DNA of 64,000 nucleotides from Sphingomonas gei (GCF_004792685.1 NZ_SRXT01000006.1:248001-312000); one strand, 5' to 3'; counted from the stretch's first letter, positions 23,912 to 33,167 are shown. Translations and numbers: made by a program. Notes: generated from the sequence alone by a model not told the origin.

Positions 23912-26900
23912 GCGATCCGGGCTGTTCCTGCCAGGCCTGCGTCTCGGGTGCCGGCGCCTGTGGCTGCTGCGAGGGTGTCGAGGCGATCACGCCGCGCCCC
24001 GTTGCCAACCGGCCCGGCCTGACCCGGCTCTCGGCACGGATCGGGACGCATGCCGATTTCCTCGAAACCATGCAGGCGCGGCTGTCGACGCATGCGCTGG
24101 CGGATGGCGCGCGCCCGCTTTCCGCGCTGCGCACGCGCGATCCCGCCGATGCTTCGATCGCTTTGCTGGATGCCTTTGCCGTCGCCGGCGATGTGCTGAC
24201 TTTCTATCAGGAACGGATCGCCGGCGAAGGCTATCTGCGCACCGCGACGCAGGGCCGCTCGGTGCGCGAGCTGGCCCGGTTGATCGGATATGAGCCGAGC
24301 CCGGGTGTGTCGGCGAGTACCTATCTCGCCTTTACGCTCGACAGCGAGCCCGAGACGCCCGTCACGATCGCCGCCGGCACCGGCGCCAAGTCGCTGCCGC
24401 GCCAGAACGAGCTTCCCCAAATATTCGAGACTTCGCGCGACCTCGCCGCCCGCGCGCGCTGGAACCTGCTCGGCATCCGCACCAGCGAGCCCGAACGCGG
24501 GCAGAACCGCGACGAGGACGATAATACCAAGGACCTCTATTTCGCCGGCACCGATACCGGACTGAAACCGGGTGACGCCTTGCTCTTCCAATATGGCGAG
24601 TCGACTCCGGTGCCGATGCGAGTGCTCTCGGCGGTGGCGGATACCGCCGCCAAGCATACCTTTGTGGCGGTGGAGCCGTGGGAGCGCCTTCCGGTCGATA
24701 CCGCGCAGAATGCCGTCACGATCACCGACGACGACCTCAAAGCGCTGATCCTGCTGCGCGACGAAGCGCCCGGCGGGACGATCGCGGCAAGCATCGTCGC
24801 CGGAATCAACCACCTCCAACAGGCCGCATCCGCAGAGCGCGAAAAGGCAAGGCTCGAACTCGTCGACGAAATGACGGCCGCGCGGGCGCGGATAGGCGGA
24901 CTTCCGCAGGTGAAGCTGCGCGAATGGCTCGACAAGGTCGAGGCGCGCCTGCAGCCGGCCAGCTTCGCCGCCAACAGCTTCGACGGGCCCGTGCCGTTCG
25001 ACGATAGCGGGCAGGGGTGCGACGACGAATTACCCCTCCGCCCGTCGTGGATCGAGAAGCTGGCGCTTCCCGCCTCGGTGCCGCCGCGCAGCGCGGAGAA
25101 GCTCGCGCTCAGCACCGGTACCAGTTTCGCCAAGGGCTCGGACGCGGCCTACAAGACACTGGCCGTCGCGGTGCCGGCGGTCGGCGCACAGCTCGGCGCG
25201 GCCTTGTCGGGGACGCGCGTGCTCGAAGGCGACCTCAAGGTCTTCGCCTTCCGCGTCCGTTCGGGGCTGTTCGGGCGCACGTTTCCGAAGCGCACCGGCG
25301 TTTCGAGCTCCGAAGGCAACACCGAAAGCTACGAGATCGGCGAATGGCCGATCGCCTCGCTGATCAATGACGGCCAGCAATTGTTCCTGCGCGAGGATGC
25401 CCAGACCCTCACGCTCGAATCGCCGCAGGACGGGATCCTCCCCGATTCCTGGGTGATGGTCGACATGCGTGCGATCGACGCGCCCGAAGAGAATTGCAAC
25501 GGCGATAGCGACGGGCCCGTCACCGGTGCCAGCACCAACGGCAACGGCAAAAGCCAGGAGCGATGGCTGCTTGCGCCAACGCGTCCGCTCCTGCTCGCGC
25601 GCGCGGTCTCGGTCGATCAAAAGATCGCACGTGCCGATTATGGGGGCATCGGCGACAGCACTGCGATCCACCTGGGCGAAGCCGACAGGTGGTTCAAGGT
25701 GAATGACCCATATTATTATTACGTCAGCAATCAGGACATCATCGACCGCGATTATCAGCTGATCCGCCGCACCACCGTCTATGCGCGCTCCGAGCAATTG
25801 GCGCTCGCCGCGCGTCCCTTGGTGCAGGATTTCTGCGTCGAGCCCGATACGGGCGCGCCGCTGCCGTGGATCGAACTCGACGGCACCTATTCGGGGCTCG
25901 AGCCCGGCCGCTACGTCGCAGTGAGCGGCGAGCGCGCCGATATCGACGGCGTTTCCGGTGTCCTCTCCAGCGAAGTCGCGATGATCGCTGAGGTCGTCCA
26001 CGGCGTGCGCGGCCCCGAGGGCGCGCCGATCACGCCGGGTGACAAGGACGCCGCGCTCGGCGACGCGGTCCACACCTTCCTGCGCTTCGCCAATGCGCTG
26101 TCTTATTGCTACGGCCGCGGCAACGTCACGCTGCAGGCCAATGTCGTCAAGGCGACGCACGGCGAGACTCAGCGCGAGACGCTCGGCAATGGCGATGCCG
26201 CAGGACCGCGCCAGCGTTTCGCGCTCAAGCGCTTTCCGCTCACTTACACGCCCGCACCGAACGCCACCGGCCTCGCCACCAGCCTCGAAATATTCGTCGA
26301 CGACATACGTTGGCGGCCCGAACCCAATTTGATCGCGACCGGCGCCAACGAGCGGGCCTACACCGTGCGCAACGATGCCGGGGGCAAGGCCACGGTGATC
26401 TTCCCCGACGGCCGCGACGGCGTGCGCCCACCGACGGGCATGCAGAACATCCGTGCGGTCTATCGCGCCGGGATCGGACGGCCGGGCAATCTCGGTGCCG
26501 GCCGGATCGATCAATTGGTCGTGCGGCCGCTCGGCGTGAAGGGCGTGATCAATCCGGTGGCAGCCACCGGCGGTGCCGATGCCGAGCCGCGCGAGCGGAC
26601 GCGCAAGAACGCGCCGGTCTCGACCATGGCGCTCGACCGCCTCGTCTCGATCCGCGACCATGCGGATTTCGCGCGCAGTTTTGCCGGCATCGCGCTCGCC
26701 AGCGCACAGGTTATGGCATCCGCCGGTCGCCGGGTCGTGCACCTGACGGTGGCGGCGGAGGACGATGCCCCGCTCGATCCCTATGGCGAACTACTCGAAA
26801 ATCTGCGCGGAGCGTTCCGCCGGCTCGGCGATCCCGATCTGCCGGTGGTGGTCAGCCCACGCGAACTCAAGCTGCTGATCGTCTCGGCCAAAGTCCGTAT

Positions 26901-27291
26901 CGACGAGGATCGATTGTGGGAGCCGGTGGCGCAGGCGATCCGCGCGAAGCTGCTCGACCTTTTCGGCTTCGAGGCGCGCGAATTGGCACAGGGGGCGGCG
27001 CCGAGCGTGCTGGTCGCCGCGATCCAGTCGGTGCCGGGCGTCGCCTGGGTCGATCTCGATGTATTCGGCGGGGTCGCCACCATGGGCGGCAATGCCGGCG
27101 CGCGGCTGCCGCGCACGCCCGACGAGATCGCCCAGGGCGCGGCCGAAGCGGTGGCGGACGGCGTGCAGCGCTGGGTGCCGGCGTATCCCGCGCGGCCCGA
27201 TCCGCTTTCGGCGCAGGCTTTGTTCCCCGCTGAATTGCTGCTGCTCAGCCCCGATGTGCCCGCCAGCCTCGTCCTCAACCAGATCAAGTAG
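23908..27291 (+). CDS. Second large J-like baseplate protein
   Basis: With 1127 residues it is the largest gene here. It opens with six cysteines in residues 6-21 (CSCQAC then ACGCC), then NRPGLTRLSARIGTHADFLETM and the helix AVAGDVLTFYQERIAGEGYLRTA that aligns with the first J-like protein. A helical insert lies at about 290-340. The C-terminal half has GGKATVIFPDGRDGVRPPTG, the J motif, and ends after DLDVFGGV. Such paired TIGR02243-type proteins occur in eCIS loci and probably build inner and outer wedge layers; that role is inferred. Start and family are well supported. Confidence 0.88.
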   Translation: MSDPGCSCQACVSGAGACGCCEGVEAITPRPVANRPGLTRLSARIGTHADFLETMQARLSTHALADGARPLSALRTRDPADASIALLDAFAVAGDVLTFYQERIAGEGYLRTATQGRSVRELARLIGYEPSPGVSASTYLAFTLDSEPETPVTIAAGTGAKSLPRQNELPQIFETSRDLAARARWNLLGIRTSEPERGQNRDEDDNTKDLYFAGTDTGLKPGDALLFQYGESTPVPMRVLSAVADTAAKHTFVAVEPWERLPVDTAQNAVTITDDDLKALILLRDEAPGGTIAASIVAGINHLQQAASAEREKARLELVDEMTAARARIGGLPQVKLREWLDKVEARLQPASFAANSFDGPVPFDDSGQGCDDELPLRPSWIEKLALPASVPPRSAEKLALSTGTSFAKGSDAAYKTLAVAVPAVGAQLGAALSGTRVLEGDLKVFAFRVRSGLFGRTFPKRTGVSSSEGNTESYEIGEWPIASLINDGQQLFLREDAQTLTLESPQDGILPDSWVMVDMRAIDAPEENCNGDSDGPVTGASTNGNGKSQERWLLAPTRPLLLARAVSVDQKIARADYGGIGDSTAIHLGEADRWFKVNDPYYYYVSNQDIIDRDYQLIRRTTVYARSEQLALAARPLVQDFCVEPDTGAPLPWIELDGTYSGLEPGRYVAVSGERADIDGVSGVLSSEVAMIAEVVHGVRGPEGAPITPGDKDAALGDAVHTFLRFANALSYCYGRGNVTLQANVVKATHGETQRETLGNGDAAGPRQRFALKRFPLTYTPAPNATGLATSLEIFVDDIRWRPEPNLIATGANERAYTVRNDAGGKATVIFPDGRDGVRPPTGMQNIRAVYRAGIGRPGNLGAGRIDQLVVRPLGVKGVINPVAATGGADAEPRERTRKNAPVSTMALDRLVSIRDHADFARSFAGIALASAQVMASAGRRVVHLTVAAEDDAPLDPYGELLENLRGAFRRLGDPDLPVVVSPRELKLLIVSAKVRIDEDRLWEPVAQAIRAKLLDLFGFEARELAQGAAPSVLVAAIQSVPGVAWVDLDVFGGVATMGGNAGARLPRTPDEIAQGAAEAVADGVQRWVPAYPARPDPLSAQALFPAELLLLSPDVPASLVLNQIK

Positions 27292-27300
27292 GAGCCCGCG

Positions 27301-29799
27301 ATGCCGAGCCTCACCGTCGAATGCGATCCCCGCCTCGATCGGCTGTGGGAGCTGCTGCCGACGATCCACCGCCGCCGCGACATGGAGAGTAATGGCGGGC
27401 TGCGGGCCTTGCTCGAAGTCATCGCCGAGCAGGCTTTGCTGATCGAGGACGATATCGGCCAGCGCTACGAGGACTGGTTCATCGAGACCTGCGCCGAATG
27501 GGCGATCCCCTATATCGGCGAGTTGGTCGGGGTGACCGTGCCGCCGGGCGGCGACCCGCCGTCGCGCCGCACTGTGGCCAATGCGATCGCCAATCGGCGG
27601 CGCAAGGGCACGCTGCCGCTGCTCGAACGGCTGGCGAGCGAGATCGGCGGCTGGCCGGCGCGCGCAGTCGAAGTCGGCGCAGTGAGCGCGCAAAGCCAGT
27701 CGCTGCGGCTGCCCCAGCATCTGCGCGGGCGCTCGGTCGAACTGCGCGGCCCGCCATCGCTGCTGGCGGACAGCGGCACCTTCGATACGCGCGCGCATGC
27801 GCTGGCGCTCGGCGCCGGACGCTCGGCCGATGTCGAGCTGTCCGTCTGGCGGCTGCGGGCCTATCCGATGACGCGCGCGCCTGCCGCCAGCCTGGAGGAT
27901 ATCGGCCCGAACATCTTCGCCTTCAGCCTGCTCGGCAACGACGCGCCTTTGTTTATCAATCCAGATGGCGGCGGAAAGGGCGCCGCGGGCCTTCCGGTCA
28001 GGATCGATCGCGAGATCTTCGCCACGCCCGAGCGCGATCCCGCAGGCTTCGCCACTGCCGCGCCGGAGCTGTGGGGAACGCGCATGGTCGACGGGCGCGA
28101 CGTCGTTCGCTCGGTCGCGGTCTGGGCACCCGGCTGGCCAACCGCCAAGAGCCCGGGCACCGAGCCGATCCCGGCCGACAAGGTAGTCGTCGCCGATCTC
28201 GAGGACTGGAATTACCTGCCGCCGCGCGACCATGTCGCGATCGATCCGCTGCGCGGCCGCATCGTGTTTCCGCCACGCCAGTTTCCGCGCAAGCGCGTGA
28301 CGGTCAGCTATCATTACGGCTTCAGCGCCGAGATCGGCGGCGGCGAATATCATCGTCCGCTCTCCGAGCAGGTCGGCGCCACGCGCTTCCACAGCTATAG
28401 CTGGGTTGCGTCGGACATACCCGAAGAGGAGACTTCAAGCCTGCTGAAGCGCCTGCGCGTTGCGGTCGACCGATCGCTGCAACGGCGCTTCCATCCGGGC
28501 GATCCAGGCGAGTTCGCCGTCGACCTGGCGCTGGTCGACGACATGCTCGAAGTCAGCTTCGTCGACGCCGTGACTCGCAAGCTGCTCTGGCGCGGCGTCG
28601 CGACGGACACACTCCCGGGCAATGGCGATCAGGCGCGGATCAACGCCGTCGCGGATCAGGCCGTCGCGGGATTTCCGCCGCCGCCGGTGGTCAAGCGAGT
28701 CACCGGCGCCGCCGAACTGCGCGCCGCGCTCGAACCGTGGGGACCGACGCTCGACGACGAAGGCGCGTTTGCCGCCGCGGTCGATCAGCCCGAAAGTCAG
28801 GTGATCGAAATCACCGACAGCGACATCTACCAGATCCCGATCCGGCTGATGCTGGACAGGGGCCGAACGCTGCAGATCCGCGCCGCGCAAGGCGCGCGCC
28901 CAGTGATCCGGCTGGCCGACTGGCAGGCGGAGTCGACCGATTCGATGCAGATCGGCGGCGCGGAGGGTTCGCGGCTGATCCTCGACGGGTTGCTGATCGC
29001 CGGCCGCGGCGTCCAGATCGAAGGCGCGATCACTTCGGTGACGATCCGCCATTCCACCCTGGTACCCGGCTGGTCGCTGGGCCCCGACTGCGACCCCAAA
29101 CGCCCAGTCGAGCCGAGCATCCTGGTGCTCGACAGCCAGGTGTGCATCACGATCGCGCACAGCATCGTCGGATCGATCCAGGTCAACAACGACGAAGTCG
29201 CCACCGATCCGATCCAGCTCCGCGTGACCGACAGCGTGGTCGACGCCACCGGCGCCGATTGCGATTCGCCCGAATGCGAAGCGCTCGGTGCGGCGGGATC
29301 GCGGCTCGCTTTTGCCGAGGCGTGCTTCGCGCGATCGACTGTCATCGGGCGCGTGATGACCCACAGCCTGACCGCCGACGACAGCATCTTCCTCGGCCGC
29401 ATCACCGTGGCGCGGCGCCAGCTCGGCTGGATGCGCTTCTGCCATGTCGCGCCCGCGTCGCGCACACCGCGACGCTTCCACTGCCAGCCCGACCGGGCCG
29501 AGGCGGCGGCCAAAGCCGAGGCCGTGGCCGCGCGGCTCACTCCGGCCGAGACCGAGGCCAAGCTCGGCTGGACGCGCGCCGCGGTCCGCCCGCGCTTCGA
29601 CAGCCTGCGCTACGGCAAACCCGAATATTGCCGGCTCGCCGAGGATTGCCCGGCCGAGATCAGCGCAGGCGCCGAGGACGGGTCCGAAATGGGGGTCTTC
29701 CATGATTTGCGTACCGCGCGGCGCCTGGCGAGCCTGCGCGCTGCCGTGGACGATCACATGCCCGCCGGCCTCACGGCCTCCATCCTCCTTGCCGACTGA
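27301..29799 (+). CDS. Tail-I-like baseplate protein with beta-helix region (possible fibre)
   Basis: The 832-residue protein has an N-terminal region (DRLWELLPTIHRRRDME, then LLIEDDIGQRYEDWFIETCAEWAIPYIGELVGV) like the tail protein I wedge domain. Residues about 525-700 contain short repeating strands with many Ile and Val turns (ILDGLLIAGRGVQIEG, ITSVTIRHSTLVPG, QVCITIAHSIVGSIQ), as in a parallel beta-helix. That fold is common in receptor-binding or polysaccharide-binding fibres. The cluster has no separate fibre gene, so this may be the surface-binding part; that is inference. An Ala/Glu-rich helix at about 733-755 follows. Confidence 0.75.
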   Translation: MPSLTVECDPRLDRLWELLPTIHRRRDMESNGGLRALLEVIAEQALLIEDDIGQRYEDWFIETCAEWAIPYIGELVGVTVPPGGDPPSRRTVANAIANRRRKGTLPLLERLASEIGGWPARAVEVGAVSAQSQSLRLPQHLRGRSVELRGPPSLLADSGTFDTRAHALALGAGRSADVELSVWRLRAYPMTRAPAASLEDIGPNIFAFSLLGNDAPLFINPDGGGKGAAGLPVRIDREIFATPERDPAGFATAAPELWGTRMVDGRDVVRSVAVWAPGWPTAKSPGTEPIPADKVVVADLEDWNYLPPRDHVAIDPLRGRIVFPPRQFPRKRVTVSYHYGFSAEIGGGEYHRPLSEQVGATRFHSYSWVASDIPEEETSSLLKRLRVAVDRSLQRRFHPGDPGEFAVDLALVDDMLEVSFVDAVTRKLLWRGVATDTLPGNGDQARINAVADQAVAGFPPPPVVKRVTGAAELRAALEPWGPTLDDEGAFAAAVDQPESQVIEITDSDIYQIPIRLMLDRGRTLQIRAAQGARPVIRLADWQAESTDSMQIGGAEGSRLILDGLLIAGRGVQIEGAITSVTIRHSTLVPGWSLGPDCDPKRPVEPSILVLDSQVCITIAHSIVGSIQVNNDEVATDPIQLRVTDSVVDATGADCDSPECEALGAAGSRLAFAEACFARSTVIGRVMTHSLTADDSIFLGRITVARRQLGWMRFCHVAPASRTPRRFHCQPDRAEAAAKAEAVAARLTPAETEAKLGWTRAAVRPRFDSLRYGKPEYCRLAEDCPAEISAGAEDGSEMGVFHDLRTARRLASLRAAVDDHMPAGLTASILLAD

Positions 29800-29810
29800 A
29801 AGGGACTGAC

Positions 29811-31358
29811 ATGAAGGGCGATTTCTCGCGCGTCAGCTTCAATCCGAGCCACGGTTTCACGCGCGTCAACTGGCAACAGGGCCGGATGCAGCTGGATGCC
29901 GATGCCAACGAGCAGCAGGCGATCAACCTGCACCTCATCCGCACCCTCGCGGCGGACCTGATCGGGCCGCATGGCGGGCTACCGGGCAGCTTCGCGATCG
30001 AGGCCGATCCCAAGGCGTATCGCGGTTTCCGCATCCGGCCCGGACGCTATTATGTCGATGGCTGGCCCGCGCAGAACATGTCCATTGTCGGCTATCGCGC
30101 GTCCAGCGACCTCTCGCCGCAGCCCTGGTACCCAGAACCGCCCGAGATCGAAGCGGGCCAGGACTATCTCGTCTATCTCGAACTATGGGAGCGTCACCTC
30201 TCCGCCGCCGAGTTCGATCGCGCACGTCACGCGCACGAGGCCGATGCAATGCGCGAGGTCGCACTCGACGGGCCCGATACCGGCTCGCGCGCGCAGATCG
30301 TCTGGCAGGTCAAGACCCGCGCGCTCGACAGCTTTGCGCCGCCGCCGCAGGGTACCGACGATCCGTGGCCCAATTGGCGCGACCAGATCGAACCCGAGAT
30401 GCGCGGCACGCTGAAGGCGAGGGCGGCGGAGGCGCCCGCAGCGGGCGGTCCACCTTGCGAAGTGTCGCCGCGCGCGCGCTTCCGCGGCGACAGCGACCAG
30501 CTCTATCGCGTCGAGATCCGCCGCGGCGGCTATGCTTCGGCCAAGGAAGGCGGCGCCACGTTCGTCTGGTCGCGCGAGAACGGCGCGGTGACGTTCCCCG
30601 TCGACAAGATCGCCGGCCCCAAGGTTCAGCTCGCCGACGGCTGGCGTGACGCGCGCTTCGCAATCGCCCCGGGCGACATCGTCGAAGTCGCCGGGCCGGC
30701 CGAAGCCCTGCAGGAGACCGGCGCCAGGCTGCTGCGCGTCGTCGACTACGATCCCGATACCGCCACGGTGACGCTCGAAGCGACCCCAGAGGTCGATACC
30801 GACGATCCGCGCAAGCCGGTGCTGCTCCGCCGCTGGGACCATGGCGAGCTGCGCGGGCTGGCGCAGGATCGCGTCAAGCTGGCCGACGACAATGCGCTGC
30901 AGCTCGTCGAAGGCCGCTGGCTGGCGCTTGAGGAAGGCATCCAGGTGATGTTCGGCGAGGGCATCGGGCGTGCGAACGGGCCAGCGCGAATCGTCGCCAG
31001 GGATGAAGCCGCCCGCGCGGTCGCCGCTACCGATGCCGCGCGGGGCAAGGAAGCAGCCGGGGCCGCGGGCGAGAAGGGGGGCATCGAACTGGGGACCAGA
31101 CACGCGCCGGCCGAGGGTAATTTCATCGAAAGGGGCGAGGGCAATCTCTACCGGCAGGGCGATTACTGGCAGATCCCGTCGCGCACGGCGGTGTCCGACG
31201 TGCTGGGGCCGCGCGACGCCTCGGGCAACCCGCTCCCCCGCCCGCCGCACGGAGTCGCGCGCCATTATGCCCCGCTCGCGCTGATCCGCGTTGCCGGCGA
31301 CGGTTCGGTGTCGATCGAGAGAGACCTGCGCCGCGAGTTCAATCCGCTCACCGGCTGA
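29811..31358 (+). CDS. DUF6519-type eCIS protein, last gene of the cluster
   Basis: The 515-residue protein opens MKGDFSRVSF and continues with WQQGRMQLDADANEQQ, as in DUF6519 proteins, which occur at the ends of eCIS loci. It has a second conserved block at GGATFVWSRENGAVTFPV (about residue 246). The C-terminal block LYRQGDYWQIPSRTAV is preceded by an Ala/Gly-rich loop (about 400-440). The role is unknown; position and beta content suggest a peripheral baseplate or fibre component. It starts 11 bases after the previous stop with AAAGGGA upstream. No terminator-like hairpin is obvious after it. Confidence 0.8.
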   Translation: MKGDFSRVSFNPSHGFTRVNWQQGRMQLDADANEQQAINLHLIRTLAADLIGPHGGLPGSFAIEADPKAYRGFRIRPGRYYVDGWPAQNMSIVGYRASSDLSPQPWYPEPPEIEAGQDYLVYLELWERHLSAAEFDRARHAHEADAMREVALDGPDTGSRAQIVWQVKTRALDSFAPPPQGTDDPWPNWRDQIEPEMRGTLKARAAEAPAAGGPPCEVSPRARFRGDSDQLYRVEIRRGGYASAKEGGATFVWSRENGAVTFPVDKIAGPKVQLADGWRDARFAIAPGDIVEVAGPAEALQETGARLLRVVDYDPDTATVTLEATPEVDTDDPRKPVLLRRWDHGELRGLAQDRVKLADDNALQLVEGRWLALEEGIQVMFGEGIGRANGPARIVARDEAARAVAATDAARGKEAAGAAGEKGGIELGTRHAPAEGNFIERGEGNLYRQGDYWQIPSRTAVSDVLGPRDASGNPLPRPPHGVARHYAPLALIRVAGDGSVSIERDLRREFNPLTG

Positions 31359-31505
31359 TCGGGGAGGCAGGCTGGCATCGGACGGGCGCGGGCCATCGCC
31401 TTGTCCACCGCCGTGCGTCGCGAGGCGGATGCCCGGATGAAGGCCGCCTGAGTGGGACGATCGAGACATGCGGACCCGGTTGCAATCTCGCACGTTACTG
31501 GTTCG

Positions 31506-31844
31506 ATGCCGCATGAGAGCAATATCGTCCGTCCCGAAGGGCCGGAAGCCCCGCACGCCTTCGACATCATTCCATTGAAGCCGCGCAATGGGACACTCGA
31601 TGCGCGGTGCCCGGTCTGCCAGGGTTATGGCGAGTGGAACGTCGAGATCGACCTGATCAGCTTCCGTTGCAAACGGGCAATCTGCGAGCGCTGTCACGGC
31701 GCAGGCTGGGTGGAGACCGGCGCCGACCCGCTCGTCCTGCCCGATATCGAGCTTTCGGACGGGCGCCCGAAATGGGTCGTTCGCTACGTCCCTCGGCAGG
31801 ATGTGGCTGAGGGCGAAGATGGCGATGGTCTCGTCGCGCCTTGA
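31506..31844 (+). CDS. Small protein with DnaJ-like CxxCxGxG zinc motifs
   Basis: The 112-residue protein contains CPVCQGYGEW and, 20 residues on, CERCHGAGW. These two CxxCxGxG repeats are the zinc-finger unit of DnaJ-like proteins. The function is unknown. The start at ATG 31506 (MPHESNIV) is favoured by protein resemblance; the ribosome site is weak, and an upstream in-frame ATG at 31452 would add 18 residues. It is separated from the eCIS by about 150 bases of apparently empty sequence and probably not part of it. Confidence 0.6.
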   Translation: MPHESNIVRPEGPEAPHAFDIIPLKPRNGTLDARCPVCQGYGEWNVEIDLISFRCKRAICERCHGAGWVETGADPLVLPDIELSDGRPKWVVRYVPRQDVAEGEDGDGLVAP

Positions 31845-31875
31845 GCTGACCTTGCCCATATCTGGTCGAAGAAGC

Positions 31876-31952
31876 TGGCGCGCCCGGCTGGATTCGAACC
31901 AGCGACCACAGGCTTAGAAGGCATGTGCTCTATCCAGCTGAGCTACGGGCGC
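31876..31952 (-). tRNA. tRNA-Arg (anticodon TCT)
   Basis: On the minus strand the sequence starts GCGCCCGTAGCTCAGCTGG and ends CGGGCGCGCCA, giving a 7-bp acceptor stem, discriminator G and an encoded CCA. The D loop (AGCTCAGCTGGATAGAGC) and the T arm (CTGGTTCGAATCCAG) are canonical. The anticodon loop is CTTCTAA, so the anticodon is TCT, reading AGA. The anticodon stem CATGC/GCCTG has one T-C mismatch at pair 29-41. The gene lies between two plus-strand protein genes. Confidence 0.93.
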
Positions 31953-32010
31953 GCGCGGAGTTCCCCTAGCGCGGATTGCGCCGCGGCGGAACCGGCATCA
32001 TAAACGCGCG

Positions 32011-32763
32011 ATGACCGAGGGCGAAGACAGGCCGGCGCACGTCGCCGCGCGCGACGTGAGCGGCGGGCAGTTCCGCTATTTCGACTTCGTCATGGTGGCG
32101 TTCGTCGTCGTGCTGCTGCTCTCGAACATCATCGGAGCCAGCAAGCGATCGGTGATCGATTTGCCGTTCGTCGGGCTGTGGCCGTTCGGGGCCGGCATCC
32201 TGTTCTTTCCGATCAGCTATGTGATCGGCGACGTGCTCACCGAAGTCTATGGCTATGCCCGGGCGCGGCGGGTGATCTGGGCGGGCTTCGTCGCCATGCT
32301 GTTCATGATCCTGATGTGCATCGTCGTGGTCGCGCTCCCCCCGGACAAGGGCTGGACGGGGCAGGCGGCCTATGAACAGATCTTCGGCTTCGGCAGCATC
32401 CCGCGGATCGCCGTCGCTTCGATCATCGCCTTCTGGTGCGGCGAGTTCGTCAATTCCTTCGTGTTGGCGCGAATGAAGATCGCGACACGCGGCCGGCATC
32501 TCTGGGCGCGGACGATCGGATCGACGATATTCGGCCAGGCGATCGACAGCCTGATCTTCTACCCGCTCGCCTTTCTGGGGGCGGAGGGCTGGACGACGTC
32601 GCAGATGGTCACGGTGCTGTTCACCCAATGGGCGCTCAAGGTGGGCTGGGAAGTGCTGCTCACGCCGGTCACCTATCTCGTCGTCGGCTTCCTCAAGCGC
32701 CGCGAAGGCATGGACGTCTATGACGAGGGTACCGACTTCACGCCCTTCGCCACGCGAGTCTGA
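32011..32763 (+). CDS. yhhQ: YhhQ-family queuosine precursor transporter
   Basis: The 250-residue membrane protein has about six hydrophobic segments. It carries the family motif PISYVIGDVLTEVYGYARAR near residue 68 and FVNSFVLARMK, GSTIFGQAIDS and TQWALKVGWEVLLTPVTY later. YhhQ-type (VUT) carriers import 7-deazaguanine precursors used for queuosine in tRNA. No preQ1 riboswitch is visible upstream; the gene starts about 60 bases after the tRNA gene. It overlaps the next small membrane gene by one base. Confidence 0.88.
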   Translation: MTEGEDRPAHVAARDVSGGQFRYFDFVMVAFVVVLLLSNIIGASKRSVIDLPFVGLWPFGAGILFFPISYVIGDVLTEVYGYARARRVIWAGFVAMLFMILMCIVVVALPPDKGWTGQAAYEQIFGFGSIPRIAVASIIAFWCGEFVNSFVLARMKIATRGRHLWARTIGSTIFGQAIDSLIFYPLAFLGAEGWTTSQMVTVLFTQWALKVGWEVLLTPVTYLVVGFLKRREGMDVYDEGTDFTPFATRV

Positions 32764-33092
32764 TGAGTCCGCTCCAGTCCGTCAAATTCTGGCTGGTCGG
32801 GCATGCCGGCCTCGCCAAGGATGCGCTGCACGTCCATGTCGGGCTGCTGCTGTTCGTCGGCAGCGCACTGATCTTCCGCTGGCCGGTCCGCAGCTGGAAG
32901 CCCTGGGCGGTCGCGCTGGCGGGCGCACTTGCCGGCGAGATGTGGGACCTTCGCGACAGCCTGGTCTATCATACGCGCATCGCACTCTGGGCCAATTTCC
33001 ACGACGTGTGGAACACGATATTGTGGCCGAGCCTGCTCGTGCTGCTGGCGCGGACCACCGCGCTTTTCGGAAAGCACCAGCGCAGTCGGTAA
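32763..33092 (+). CDS. Small predicted membrane protein
   Basis: The 109-residue protein has hydrophobic segments at about 24-40, 47-62 and 82-100. The sequence HVHVGLLLFVGSALIF and the acidic MWDLRDSLVYHTR between the last two segments are notable. Similar short proteins are common in sphingomonads, but no function is known to me. The ATG overlaps the yhhQ stop (TGATG), so it is probably co-transcribed. Confidence 0.65.
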   Translation: MSPLQSVKFWLVGHAGLAKDALHVHVGLLLFVGSALIFRWPVRSWKPWAVALAGALAGEMWDLRDSLVYHTRIALWANFHDVWNTILWPSLLVLLARTTALFGKHQRSR

Positions 33093-33167
33093 GCGTGCAA
33101 TCTGCGCACTTGCGCAGCGTTGCAGGATCGCAACAATCTCGGCTGCGAAGCGGGGGAGGAGCGAGTC

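Noticed and set aside
8832..31358. Prophage or R-type tailocin
   Set aside because: There is no integrase, repressor, terminase, portal, capsid, lysis or holin gene, and an AAA+ ATPase plus a DUF4255 cap are present, which fit eCIS.
8832..31358. Type VI secretion system
   Set aside because: There are no TssJLM membrane-complex genes, no ClpV with Clp repeats, and no TssBC pair; the sheath is a single phage-like protein.
31959..32010. preQ1 riboswitch before yhhQ
   Set aside because: The gap between the tRNA gene and yhhQ is short and holds no recognisable preQ1 aptamer elements.
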